64,000 nucleotides of DNA from NCBI GenBank assembly GCA_016716005.1, contig JADJXE010000001.1, forward strand, positions 310,001-374,000, in the 5' to 3' direction. The DNA is from Acidimicrobiales bacterium. Its GTDB lineage: Bacteria; Actinomycetota; Acidimicrobiia; Acidimicrobiales; JADJXE01. The notes under the pieces are model-generated. The model did not search any database. It had not been told where the DNA came from and was given only the letters and a program-made list of their open reading frames with translations. The position numbers were made by a program, and so were the translations under genes. This document shows, in pieces, positions 16,777-24,776 of the stretch (its first letter is position 1; the number at the start of each line of letters is the position of its first letter).

Positions 16777-18261
16777 GTGCTGACGATCTGGGTGCTGGGC
16801 GACCAGCTCCAACGTGGACTGGGCGCCCTCGGCTCCGCCCGTCCCGACACCCACCGGGTGCTCCTGGTGGAGAGCCGGGCAAAGCTGGCGTCGCGGCGCT
16901 GGCACCGCCAGCGGGCTCACCTGGTGATCACCGCGATGCGCCGGTTCGCCGCCGAGCTGGCCGCAGAGGGCTTCGAGGTGGATCACCGGCGCGCCGACAC
17001 GCTGGCCGCCGGGCTGGTCGCCCACCGGGCCGACCATCGGCCAGTGCGCGTGCTGGCGACGGAGCCCGCTTCGTGGGACGGTCGGGAGCTGCTTCGACGC
17101 TTGGACGTCGAGCTCGTCCGCACCGACCAGTTTCTCTGCCACCCCGACGACTTCGCCGCGTGGGCGGGCACGCGCCGATCCCTGAAGATGGAGGACTTCT
17201 ACCGGTGGCAGCGCCGCCGGCTCGGCTTCTTGATGGACGGCGACGAGCCGGCCGGGGGTCGGTGGAACTTCGACACGGAGAACCGTGAGCGCCCGCCCCG
17301 AGATGGCCGGTCCTGGCCCGAGCCGGTACGGAACGAGTTGGACGACCTCGACCGCCACGTGCTGGCCGAGCTGCCCGGTGCGTGCTGGGGCGCCGATCCC
17401 GACGGCACCTGGGCCACGACGCGCGTCGAGGCGCGGCGCCGCTTGCGCCACGCCATCGACGAGGTGCTCCCCCGCTTCGGGCCCCACGAGGATGCGATGC
17501 TCAGCTCCAGCTGGCACCTCGCCCACACCCTGCTCTCCCCGTACCTCAACCTGGGGCTGCTCCACCCACGGGAGGTGTGCGACGAGGTGGAGGCCGCCTA
17601 CCGCGCCGGCGCGGTGCCCATCGCCTCGGCCGAGGGGCTGCTCCGCCAGATCATCGGCTGGCGGGAGTACGTGTGGGGCGTCTACTGGCTGTGGATGCCC
17701 GCCTACCGCGACCTCAACGAGCTGGCCGCCATCCGGCCGCTCCCACCGGTGTTCCTCGGGGCGCCCACGCGGATGCGCTGTGTCGCGCACGCGCTGGCCA
17801 GCGTGCACGACCACGGCTGGGCCCACCACATCCAACGGCTCATGGTGCTGGGGAACCTCTGCCTGCTGGCCGGGGTGCGCCCCCGCGAGCTGGTGGAGTG
17901 GATGTGGAGCAGCTTCGTCGACGGGGCCGAGTGGGTGATGCTCCCCAACGTGGTGGGCATGGCCCTCCACGCCGACGGGGGACGAATGGCCACCAAGCCC
18001 TACGCGGCCGGAGGGGCGTACATCGACCGCATGAGCGACTACTGCGCCGGGTGCGCCTACGACCGCAAGCGCCGCACCGGTGCCGACGCCTGCCCGTTCA
18101 CCACCCTGTACTGGGACTTCCTGGCCCGCCACGCCGAGCGCTTGGCCCGCAACCCGCGAGTGGTGCGACAAGTACGGGCCTCGCAGCGCCTCACCGACCT
18201 CGACGCGGTGCGCGCCCAGGCCGCAGAGGTACTGGAGCGGCTCGATCGGGCGGGCCTTTGA
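16777..18261 (+). CDS. FeS-type (6-4) photolyase / bacterial cryptochrome-photolyase (PhrB/CryB-like)
   Basis: About 494 residues. LTIWVLGDQL at the N-terminus is the family opening of the prokaryotic (6-4) photolyase-related group. Four Cys at about 362 (GNLCLLAG), 423, 426 (DYCAGCAYD) and 439 (ADACPF) show the same C-x2-C-x12-C spacing as the [4Fe-4S] ligands of Agrobacterium PhrB. AHHIQRLMVLGN contains the His pair important for (6-4) repair, and WREYVWGVYW and WMWSSFVDGAEWVMLPNV line the FAD site. Product: light-dependent repair of UV (6-4) photolesions, or a photoreceptor. The GTG at 16777 has no strong ribosome binding site. It is the best-supported UV-response gene here; cytidine deaminase and a flavodoxin lie nearby. 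Confidence 0.92.
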   Translation: MLTIWVLGDQLQRGLGALGSARPDTHRVLLVESRAKLASRRWHRQRAHLVITAMRRFAAELAAEGFEVDHRRADTLAAGLVAHRADHRPVRVLATEPASWDGRELLRRLDVELVRTDQFLCHPDDFAAWAGTRRSLKMEDFYRWQRRRLGFLMDGDEPAGGRWNFDTENRERPPRDGRSWPEPVRNELDDLDRHVLAELPGACWGADPDGTWATTRVEARRRLRHAIDEVLPRFGPHEDAMLSSSWHLAHTLLSPYLNLGLLHPREVCDEVEAAYRAGAVPIASAEGLLRQIIGWREYVWGVYWLWMPAYRDLNELAAIRPLPPVFLGAPTRMRCVAHALASVHDHGWAHHIQRLMVLGNLCLLAGVRPRELVEWMWSSFVDGAEWVMLPNVVGMALHADGGRMATKPYAAGGAYIDRMSDYCAGCAYDRKRRTGADACPFTTLYWDFLARHAERLARNPRVVRQVRASQRLTDLDAVRAQAAEVLERLDRAGL

Positions 18262-18321
18262 CGTCGAGCCGACCGCCATCGGTGCCGTCAGACGCACAGG
18301 GGCTCTCGGCGACGGGCCCTG

Positions 18322-18501
18322 TCACTGCTCGGATTCAGTGGGCGGAACCGAGCTCACGGTCTCACGGTCGACCCGTGGGCCGATCGCATCGTTCTCCTTG
18401 ACCTCGAGACGGGTGAGGGCCAGCCCGCCCGCCATCACGCTGCCGTAGACAGTGATGGCGAAGATGACCGCTCCGATGACGAAGATGATGATCTCGCTCA
18501 T
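18322..18501 (-). CDS. small single-pass membrane protein (59 aa)
   Basis: Short gene missed by a length filter. The ATG at 18501 overlaps the TGA of the upstream small gene by 4 bp (ATGA). The product starts MSEIIIFVIGAVIFAITVYG, giving one long hydrophobic helix to about residue 30, then a charged tail (RLEVKENDAIGPRVDRE) that would lie in the cytoplasm. There are no Cys or known motifs. Tight coupling to a second small membrane protein suggests the two form one complex, possibly as accessory subunits of a larger membrane protein encoded elsewhere. Function unknown. Confidence 0.65.
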   Translation of the reverse strand: MSEIIIFVIGAVIFAITVYGSVMAGGLALTRLEVKENDAIGPRVDRETVSSVPPTESEQ

Positions 18502-18716
18502 GAGGTCACCTGTGCCCGGTGGTCGGACGCCGAGTCATCGACCGGCGCCAGCAAGAGGGTTCCGAGCGAATGGATCGAGGGGACCCAGAGCCCGACGAAG
18601 ATGCCTGCGGTCTGCTCGTCTGCCACGAAGTAGAGGTAGACGGAGAAGAGGAACGAGAAGAAGCCTGCCGCCAGGAACGGCAGTCTGAGGCGGAGGGAAG
18701 GGGTGAGCGCTCGCAA
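18498..18716 (-). CDS. small two-pass membrane protein
   Basis: 72 residues if translation begins at TTG 18716, which has AAAGGAC 5 nt upstream; a GTG at 18734 is in frame but has no ribosome binding site. The product has two hydrophobic stretches, LPFLAAGFFSFLFSVYLYFV and IFVGLWVPSIHSLGTLLLAP, joined by a short acidic loop (ADEQTAG), and a polar C-terminus. It overlaps the 59-aa gene by 4 bp. The upstream region is AT-rich for this genome and holds an inverted repeat at 18773-18784. Not recognised. Confidence 0.65.
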   Translation of the reverse strand: MRALTPSLRLRLPFLAAGFFSFLFSVYLYFVADEQTAGIFVGLWVPSIHSLGTLLLAPVDDSASDHRAQVTS

Positions 18717-18772
18717 CGGAAGTCCTTTCGTCACAACCAGGAGGCACTGTTGGCTGCAACCGGCTTTAGTGC

Positions 18773-18784
18773 TAAATATTCCTC
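18773..18784. promoter_or_regulatory. AT-rich inverted repeat TTTAG-TG-CTAAA
   Basis: A 12-bp inverted repeat with 5-bp arms and a 2-bp spacer, followed by TATT, inside one of the few AT-rich patches in this window. It lies between the small-membrane-protein pair (minus) and cytidine deaminase (plus). It could be an operator or part of a promoter; the arms are too short to be a terminator. Confidence 0.35.
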
Positions 18785-18897
18785 AGCACTCGAACCCGCG
18801 GATGCCGGCCCGCGCTGATGAGCCGGCGGCGACCGGCAACGACGAGTCTCCCCAGCGACCCCGGTCACCATCGAATCGCTTCTCATCCGGAGGTTCC

Positions 18898-19287
18898 ATG
18901 GACATCACGGCCGTGATCGAGGCTGCGATTGCAGCGCAGGGTCGTGCCTATGCGCCCTATTCCGGGTTTCTCATGGGAGCGGCGGTGTTGACCACCGACG
19001 ACACCATCGTGACCGGTGCGCTCGTCGAGAACGTGTCATTGGGGTTGGCGATGTGCGCCGAGCGAGTGGCGCTGTTCACATCGATTGCTCTGGGCGAGCG
19101 TCCAAAGGCCCTGGTGCTCGCCTCACCCCGCACGAATGGCTCGATCACCTTCCCTTGTGGCGCCTGTCTTCAGGTCGCGCTCGAGCTGGGGGGCCGCGAG
19201 ATGACGGTGGCCGCAGTTGCGCCCGATGGCTTCGTCGAGCAGGCCGAGCTCGGCGTGCTGTTGCCGCGAGGCCCCTACAAGGGTTGA
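18898..19287 (+). CDS. cdd: cytidine deaminase
   Basis: 129 residues, the short homotetrameric cytidine deaminase type. It hydrolyses cytidine or deoxycytidine to uridine forms in pyrimidine salvage. Zinc site: Cys53 in AMCAER with the proton-shuttle Glu55, and Cys87/Cys90 in PCGACLQ. ENVSLGL replaces the usual ENASYGL substrate-binding sequence, a conservative change. A GGAGG ribosome binding site 6 nt upstream fixes the ATG at 18898. Its codon use appears less GC-extreme than flanking core genes (by eye), which would fit acquisition. The next gene, a flavoprotein, begins 98 bp downstream. Confidence 0.93.
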   Translation: MDITAVIEAAIAAQGRAYAPYSGFLMGAAVLTTDDTIVTGALVENVSLGLAMCAERVALFTSIALGERPKALVLASPRTNGSITFPCGACLQVALELGGREMTVAAVAPDGFVEQAELGVLLPRGPYKG

Positions 19288-19385
19288 TCACCGATGGTCG
19301 GCCGGCCGAGGAGCCGAAGCTGAACGGCCTCCAGGGCGCGACGCAGGGCCGAACCCGCTTGGAGAGCACGGGAGAGCAGACCGAC

Positions 19386-20573
19386 ATGAGCCAAGACAGT
19401 CCAGAAGCCGACCACGTCGAGGGCGTGCTGGTCGTCGGCGGCGGGTACGCCGGGCTCCACGCAGCCCGAGCCGTTCGTCGGTCTCACGTACCGGTCACCG
19501 TCGTGGATCGCACCGGGCGGCACGATTTCGTGACTCGACTCGCCGCCGTGGCCGGGGGGACCGCCCCGATCGAGGACGCCTCCCAACCCCTTCGGTCATT
19601 CGTGGATCGGGTCGAGGTGGGCTCCGTTGTCGAGATCGGGGACGGCTCGGTCACCCTGGCGGGCGGACGCACGATCGGAGCCGACGCAGTCGTCGTCACC
19701 GCCGGGTCTTCCCCGTCGAGGCCGCGTGTCGAAGGCATCGAGTTCGCCCACGACCTCCGGTCCGCCGAAGATGCCTTGGCGCTCCGTCGATCGATCGGAA
19801 GCGCACCGTCGGTGGTGATCATCGGCGGCGGCGCCACGGGGGTCCAGCTCGCAGGCGCGGCCGCCGTTGCGCACCCGTCGCTCACGATCCACCTGGTGGA
19901 GGCCACGTGCCGACTCCTCGCCGGGCTGCCCAGGGCATTCGGCCCCGGCGCGAAGCGGATCCTCCAAAGCCGCAACGTCCAGATCCACCTGGGCCACAGC
20001 GTCGAACGGATCACCGAGCACGGCGCCGTCGTCGACGCCACTCACCTCGAAGGTCTGGTGGTCTGGGCCGGTGGCTTCTCAGCACTCGCCCAGCGATACG
20101 GCGTGCCGACAGCCGAAGATGGTCGCATCCTCGTGGACGAGACCTTGTGCGTACTCGGCCGCGAGCGCACCTTTGCCGCCGGTGACATCGCCGCCCATCG
20201 CGATGTCAACGGTGACCCCCTGCCCATGTCCGCGCAGATCGCCGTCCGGGCCGGCACCGCCGCCGGCCGCAATGCGGTCAGGACGGTGCAGGGCGAGCCG
20301 GCCGAAGCGGTCGACCTCCGCCAGATCGGTTGGGTGCTCGACCTCGGTGGACATCGCGGGCTTGCCCAGGTCGGTCCGATCGACCTGACCGTCGGGGGCG
20401 CCGATCTGATCCCCCCGCTGCTCCACGAGGCCATCGACATCAAGCACCTCCTGGAGATCGGCGGCGTGCAAGCGTTGCAGTACGCCTCCGCATCAGTCCG
20501 TTCGTTGCTCACCTGCCCGCTCCCCTTCCAGCCGTGGCGCAAGCCGGCATCGGTTGTGCCGGCGGCCGGTTGA
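19386..20573 (+). CDS. NDH-2-like FAD-dependent oxidoreductase
   Basis: About 395 residues, pyridine nucleotide-disulphide oxidoreductase superfamily. VLVVGGGYAGLHAARAV near residue 15 is the FAD dinucleotide motif; VVIIGGGATGVQLAGAAA near 140 is the NAD(P)H motif; TFAAGDIAAH near 260 is the second FAD motif (GD). VVVTAGSSPS is the ATG-like bridge. The overall order matches type II NADH dehydrogenases and related quinone reductases, and the C-terminal region (SARSLLT-type amphipathic end) could contact the membrane. No redox-active CxxxxC is visible. The ATG at 19386 has a weak GGGAGAG. Electron acceptor unknown. Confidence 0.87.
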   Translation: MSQDSPEADHVEGVLVVGGGYAGLHAARAVRRSHVPVTVVDRTGRHDFVTRLAAVAGGTAPIEDASQPLRSFVDRVEVGSVVEIGDGSVTLAGGRTIGADAVVVTAGSSPSRPRVEGIEFAHDLRSAEDALALRRSIGSAPSVVIIGGGATGVQLAGAAAVAHPSLTIHLVEATCRLLAGLPRAFGPGAKRILQSRNVQIHLGHSVERITEHGAVVDATHLEGLVVWAGGFSALAQRYGVPTAEDGRILVDETLCVLGRERTFAAGDIAAHRDVNGDPLPMSAQIAVRAGTAAGRNAVRTVQGEPAEAVDLRQIGWVLDLGGHRGLAQVGPIDLTVGGADLIPPLLHEAIDIKHLLEIGGVQALQYASASVRSLLTCPLPFQPWRKPASVVPAAG

Positions 20574-20747
20574 GCGTGGTCGACGCGAACCTGCACGTGA
20601 GCGCCCGGCGCCATCGATCGTGCTGCTCTGCCTGGGCGTCGCCGGCTTGGCGCCCTGATGGCGGCAGGCCACGGTCTCGAGGCGCCGGCCTGTCCGGCTC
20701 ACCGAGCAGGCCGTCGAGCAACCGGATGCGGTCCCCGTGGTGCCAGG
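20574..20747. other. intergenic region, 174 bp
   Basis: Between the flavoprotein and the small membrane protein at 20748. I see no conserved gene, clear terminator or promoter here; it includes short GC-rich palindromic fragments only. Confidence 0.4.
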
Positions 20748-21035
20748 ATGCGCGCCGTGAGGGTCGGCTCGTGGCGCTGGTGGTTCGAGAACCGGGAGAC
20801 CCACGAGATCACCATCGCCCAGTTCCCGAACTGGCCGCTCTTCGCGATCGGGATCGGGTGGCTGGCGGAGCGGCTGACCAACGAGGGGTCGACGTTGCAC
20901 CAGGTCATCGCGGTCGCCACGACCGGGCTCTGGCTCTACTGGGGATTCGACGAGCTGATCCGCGGTGTCAACCCCTGGCGCCGCGCGCTGGGCCTCGGCG
21001 TGATCGCATGGCAGTCGCTCCGCCTGATCGGTTGA
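20748..21035 (+). CDS. small membrane protein (95 aa)
   Basis: 95 residues from the ATG at 20748. An N-terminal soluble part (WRWWFENRETHEITIAQFP) is followed by hydrophobic segments around residues 29-40, 52-66 and 80-92. Its unusual Trp density (seven or eight) suggests an interfacial membrane protein. No family recognised. It is spaced 40 bp from the next hypothetical gene on the same strand. Confidence 0.6.
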   Translation: MRAVRVGSWRWWFENRETHEITIAQFPNWPLFAIGIGWLAERLTNEGSTLHQVIAVATTGLWLYWGFDELIRGVNPWRRALGLGVIAWQSLRLIG

Positions 21036-21075
21036 CGGCCGCCCCCGCGCACGGGACCCGATCGGCGAACCGCAG

Positions 21076-21495
21076 GTGACCGCCATCGCCGTCCTCGACG
21101 TCGGCATCACCTTCGACGCCGACGGCACCGCCTACCCGACCGTCGTGCTCGACGTGGTCGAGCGCCCCGACGTCGCCGACCTGGCCCGCGTGCACGCCAT
21201 CGAGGGCATCGGCGACCTCTCCACCACGCTGGAAGTGACCGACGTCGGGCTCATCCTCACCGTCCGGCTCACCAGGCCGGTGCGGGCCCGGTTCTCCATC
21301 GAGTTCGGCCTCCCCGACCATCTCGAGGTGCTCGAGCACGCCGCTCTCACCGGGAACCTGCTGCTGGCAACGACGACGCCGGCATCGTGCGACGGCGGCG
21401 CCCCGCTCTGGCTGGCCATAGACCTCGACGGCTCCCGGCTCGCCGGACTGCTCGCCGCCCTCGAACGGCCGCCGGACGAGCGGCTCGAGCCGTGA
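21076..21495 (+). CDS. hypothetical protein (139 aa)
   Basis: 139 residues from the GTG at 21076. Soluble, beta-rich, acidic; it begins MTAIAVLDVGITFDADG and contains a repeated hydrophobic-charged pattern without Cys or known motifs. Third-position GC is high throughout, supporting this reading frame. The opposite strand is also open, but lacks third-position bias. It sits just before vapBC. Not recognised. Confidence 0.5.
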   Translation: MTAIAVLDVGITFDADGTAYPTVVLDVVERPDVADLARVHAIEGIGDLSTTLEVTDVGLILTVRLTRPVRARFSIEFGLPDHLEVLEHAALTGNLLLATTTPASCDGGAPLWLAIDLDGSRLAGLLAALERPPDERLEP

Positions 21496-21537
21496 TCGGG
21501 TCGAGCGCTCCACGATGCTGTGCCGCCCGTTCGACAC

Positions 21538-21568
21538 CGCTGGCGCCACATCGCATGCGCTGGCGCCA
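21538..21568. promoter_or_regulatory. paired TGGCGCCA operator, vapBC
   Basis: The 11-mer CGCTGGCGCCA occurs at 21538-21548 and again at 21558-21568, each containing the perfect palindrome TGGCGCCA. The centres are 20 bp apart, about two helical turns, and lie just upstream of the -10 box of vapB. Ribbon-helix-helix antitoxins bind such paired palindromes, so this is a good candidate autoregulatory operator. Confidence 0.6.
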
Positions 21569-21577
21569 GACTGGCGG

Positions 21578-21583
21578 TACTCT
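21578..21583 (+). promoter_or_regulatory. -10 element TACTCT, leaderless vapB
   Basis: TACTCT ends 6 nt before the vapB GTG at 21590, with no ribosome binding site between. The operator repeats occupy the -35 side, so repressor binding would block polymerase. Confidence 0.55.
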
Positions 21584-21589
21584 TGGGGC

Positions 21590-21820
21590 GTGCCGAGCAT
21601 CCAGGTGAAAGACGTGCCCGACGACGTGCACGCGACGCTGCGCAGACGAGCCGCCGCAGCTGGGCAATCCCTCCAGGAGTACCTCCTCGCGCAGCTCATC
21701 GAGCAGGCGAGAGCTCCCACGCTCGACGAAGTGCTCGAGCGCGCCGGCGCGCGAGCCGGCGGCCGAGCAGGCTTCGCCTCAGCCGTGCGCGCGATCCGGG
21801 CCGAGCGTGACGCCCGGTGA
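21590..21820 (+). CDS. vapB: VapB/FitA-type antitoxin
   Basis: 76 residues from the GTG at 21590. The N-terminus, PSIQVKDVPDDVHATLRRRA, is a ribbon-helix-helix domain of the FitA/Arc type (beta strand followed by two helices), which binds DNA as a dimer; QSLQEYLLAQLIEQA completes it. The C-terminal 30 residues (TLDEVLERAGARAGG) should wrap around the toxin. It overlaps the toxin start by 4 bp (GTGA), the normal antitoxin-first order. Regulation: probably self-repressed through the paired palindromes upstream. Confidence 0.87.
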   Translation: MPSIQVKDVPDDVHATLRRRAAAAGQSLQEYLLAQLIEQARAPTLDEVLERAGARAGGRAGFASAVRAIRAERDAR

Positions 21821-22209
21821 TCGTCGTTGACGCCAGCGTCATCGTGACGGCCTTGGCCGACGACGGTCCCGACGGAGACACCGCCAGGACCCGGCTGATG
21901 CACGAACGCTTGATCGCCCCCCACCTCATCGACCTCGAGGTCACGTCGGCGTGGCGGCGACTGGCATCGGCCGGCGATCTCGACCAGCGACGCGCCAACC
22001 TGGCACTGGCGGACCTCCGAGCCCTGCGGATCGAGCGTGTCCCACACACGCCACTGCTCGACCGGTGCTGGGAGCTGCGCACCGGCCTCACCATCTACGA
22101 CGCCGCCTATGTCGCACTCGCCGAAGCACTGGATGCCGTGCTGATCACCCTCGACCGCCGCCTCGCCAACGCCCCCGGCCCTCGCTGCCCCATCGAGATC
22201 CTGGAGTAG
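21817..22209 (+). CDS. vapC: VapC PIN-domain toxin
   Basis: 130 residues, PIN-domain RNase. The four acidic positions expected in the active site are visible: Asp5 (VVDASV), Glu41 (DLEVTSAW), Asp95 (TIYDAAYVAL) and Asp113 (TLDRRLA). They would bind Mg or Mn and cleave a structured RNA, usually a tRNA or rRNA, when antitoxin is lost. The GTG start overlaps the vapB stop. Target RNA cannot be inferred. All key residues are intact, so the module is probably active. Confidence 0.9.
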   Translation: MIVVDASVIVTALADDGPDGDTARTRLMHERLIAPHLIDLEVTSAWRRLASAGDLDQRRANLALADLRALRIERVPHTPLLDRCWELRTGLTIYDAAYVALAEALDAVLITLDRRLANAPGPRCPIEILE

Positions 22210-22370
22210 CACCCGATTGCGATGCCGCGGAGATCGACGTCTTCCGCAGGCTCGACGACATGCACCTCCCCCGCCTCGTGCCGGGTGCGGGGGACCGACC
22301 GGCAGCGAGTCGCAGCCAGCGGGGCAGGTCCACTGGCCGCGACTCGGCCGATCGTGCCGGAAGGGCGCCG

Positions 22371-22763
22371 TCAGGCGAGGAGGCTGCCGAGCATCCAGGC
22401 GGTCTTCTCGTGGACCTGCATGCGTTGGGTGAGCAGGTCGGCGGTGGGTTCGTCGTGGGCCTGCTCGACGACGGGGAACACCGAGCGGGCGGTGCGCACG
22501 ACGGTCTCCTGGCTCTTGACGAGGCGCCGGATCATCTCGGTCGCGTCCGGTCGGTCGGTGTCTTCGGTGATCGACGACAGGGCGCCGAACTCGCGGTAGC
22601 TGCCGGGGGCGGGGGCGCCGAGGGCGCGGATGCGTTCGGCGATGAGGTCGACGGCGAGGGCGAGCTCGTTGTACTGCGTCTCGAACATGAGGTGCAGGGT
22701 CTGGAACATCGGCCCGGTGACGTTCCAGTGGTAGTTGTGGGTCTTCAGGTAGAGGGTGTCTCA
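22371..22763 (-). pseudogene. dps: dps remnant, N-terminus lost
   Basis: From ATG 22709 to 22371 the frame gives 112 residues very like the Dps/DPSL family (MFQTLHLMFETQYNE, LAVDLIAERIRALG, LTQRMQVHEKTAWMLGSLL). The 17 codons before that ATG also encode conserved Dps sequence (LYLKTHNYHWNVTGP) but are cut off by an in-frame TGA at 22761-22763, and no initiator codon lies between. About 30-40 N-terminal residues, including the DNA-binding tail, are missing in all frames. If translated from 22709, the product keeps the His/Asp/Glu ferroxidase positions of one side but loses the His in HWNV. The TGA is also the stop of the upstream SDR gene, so the junction looks like a deletion. Probably non-functional. 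Confidence 0.75.
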
Positions 22764-24324
22764 GGCGTGCGGGTCGGTGGTCGGCGCGGCGACTCGGTCG
22801 CCGTCGGCTGGGCGGGCGTCGCGGCCGGGGCTGATCGAGAGCCGGTCGTCGGTCGCCAGGTGGTTCAGTTCGCGCCGGGCGGGTGCGGCGAGCCGACGGG
22901 CCAGGCGGCGCCAGATGACGCGGTGGACGGGGAGCAGCCCCCACCAGTAGAGCCGCCCGGCGATGCCGCGGGTGGAAGCGGGCGAGCTGGCACAGCGTCG
23001 TGGTCCTTCGGCCGTCGTCGGTGGTGATGGTCCACTCGAGCCAGGCGTCGCCGGGCACCTTCATCTCGGCGCGCAGACGCAGCAGCGTCGGCGGGTCGTA
23101 GGCCTCGACGCGGAAGAAGTCGAGCGCGTCACCGACCCGAAGGTTGTCGGGGTGCCGCCGGCCGCGTCGCATGCCGACGCCGCCGATGAGCTTGTCGATC
23201 CAGCCTCGTAGCGTCCACAGCCAGTTGGCGACGTACCAGCCCCGCTCGCCGCCGATGCCCGACACGGCGGCGAACACGGCGTCGGCGGTGGCCGCGGTGG
23301 TCACGACCTGGCGGTCCTCGAAGACCTTGCCGCCCGCCCAGTCGGGGTCCTGGGGCATCGGCGCCGCCGGGCTCCGGTTGGGGGCGCTGTCGATCCAGCT
23401 CGTCGTCACGGCGAGGCCCTGCACCCGGTCCAGTGCGCGCCGGACTGCCTCGTCGAAGCTGAGGGGCTGGTGCGGGATCAGCCGGCGGATGTCCCGGTCG
23501 GGATGGACCACCACGTCGTTGACGAGGCTCTCCACGAGGGGCTTGGCCAGCTGGTACGGAAGGGGTGTCACCAGGTTGATCCAGTGCGACGACAACCGCG
23601 GCGACAGCACGTTCACCGGGATGATGACCCGCCGGCGCAGGCCGGCGACGGCGGCGTAGCGGTCCATCATCTCCCGATAGGTCAAGACGTCGGGTCCGCC
23701 GATCTCGAGCACCTGGCCAGCCGTCTGCGGGCTGGCGAGGACGGCAACGAGGTAGTGCAGCACGTCCGCGATGCCGATCGGCTGGCACCTCGTCCGGGTG
23801 ACCCAGCGGGGGCACACCATGATCGGCAGCACCTCGGAGAGGTGGCGCAGCATCTCGAACGACACGCTGCCCGACCCGATGATCACCGCGGCGCGGAGCT
23901 CCGTGACCGGCACGGTGCCGGCCGCCAGCACGGCGCCGACCTCGTGGCGGCTGGCCAGGTGCGGTGAGAGCTGCTCGGCATCGTCGCGGCCGAGGCCGCC
24001 GAGGTAGACGATCCGCGACACCCCGCAGGCTTCGCCGGCCGTCCGGGTGTTCTCTGCGCCGATGCGGTCCTGCTGCTCGAAGTCACCGGACTGACCCATG
24101 GCGTGGACGAGGTAGAACACGGCGTCGATCCCGACGAAGGCCCGCTCGAGGGAGTCGCGGTCGAGCACGTCGCCGGCCACGACCTCCACCTGGTCCCGCC
24201 ACGCCACCCGGTCGAGTCGCTCCGGGCTGCGGGCCAGGCAGCGCACCGCGTGGCCAGCGGAGAGGAGCTGGGGCACCAGCCGCCCGCCGACATAGCCCGT
24301 CGCCCCGATCACTGCGACCCTCAC
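22761..24324 (-). pseudogene. SDR-type NAD(P)-binding / DUF2867 protein, frameshifted
   Basis: The GTG at 24324, after GGAGAT, starts a protein with VAVIGATGYVGGRLVPQLL (Rossmann nucleotide site) and an NmrA/atypical-SDR N-terminal domain, then a DUF2867 domain from about residue 320 (KVFEDRQVV, WVANWLWTLRGWID-like, LRAEMKVPGDAWLEW). After LARFHPR the frame breaks near 22966-22972: the shifted frame resumes with GIAGRLYWWGLLPVHRVIW, exactly the expected family ending, and stops at 22761. Two bases appear lost in a CG repeat. Recent inactivation or an assembly indel. The start overlaps the SRPBCC stop (GTGA). Confidence 0.78.
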
Positions 24325-24776
24325 GGTCCGATCTCCTGCACGGCCAACCGCTCGAGGCGCCGCAGCGCCACCGCGCAGACACCGAGGTAGGGCGCCGCAA
24401 CCCACGGCACACCGAAGCTCACCCGGGTGCCCGTGGCGGTGGTCTCCACGGCGTGGTCGGTCGCCTGCACGCCCCGGACCGACCACGACCACGATCTGTC
24501 GGGTTCGAAGCGGGTGACCTCGAACGGGAGCCGGACGCCGACCACGGTCTCGACCACGCCACGGCTCCCGAGCGTGATCCGCTCGGTGTCGAGCTCGACG
24601 GCACGCACCGACGGACCCCACCTGGGCCAACGCGCCACGGTCACGAGCAGGTCCCACACGAGGGCTTGCGGCGCCGCGACCAGACGGCTCGCTCGAAGCC
24701 TCCGCATGCCGGCAGGCTCGACCGGCGCCAGATGCGACCGCTCGCCTTCGGGGGTCCGGATCTCGACCGGGGCCAT
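24321..24776 (-). CDS. SRPBCC family protein
   Basis: 151 residues from the ATG at 24776, which has GAGGAG upstream and overlaps the stop of the previous gene (TGATG). START-like lipid/ligand-binding fold: LRASRLVAAPQALVWDLLVTVARWPRWGPSVRAVE is the N-terminal helix-grip pattern, followed by FEVTRFEPDRSWSWSVRGV and TRVSFGVPWVAAPYL. Third of four genes in a coupled unit (DUF2071 remnant, this gene, SDR-DUF2867, dps remnant). It is the only apparently intact member. Ligand unknown. Confidence 0.85.
   Translation of the reverse strand: MAPVEIRTPEGERSHLAPVEPAGMRRLRASRLVAAPQALVWDLLVTVARWPRWGPSVRAVELDTERITLGSRGVVETVVGVRLPFEVTRFEPDRSWSWSVRGVQATDHAVETTATGTRVSFGVPWVAAPYLGVCAVALRRLERLAVQEIGP

Noticed and set aside
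21132..21551. Minus-strand frame opposite the 139-residue hypothetical gene
   Set aside because: No start signal and weaker third-position GC than the plus frame.
22371..22763. The TGA before the Dps fragment as a selenocysteine codon
   Set aside because: Dps proteins have no Cys at this place, there is no family sequence upstream in the frame, and the TGA also serves as the end of the SDR gene.
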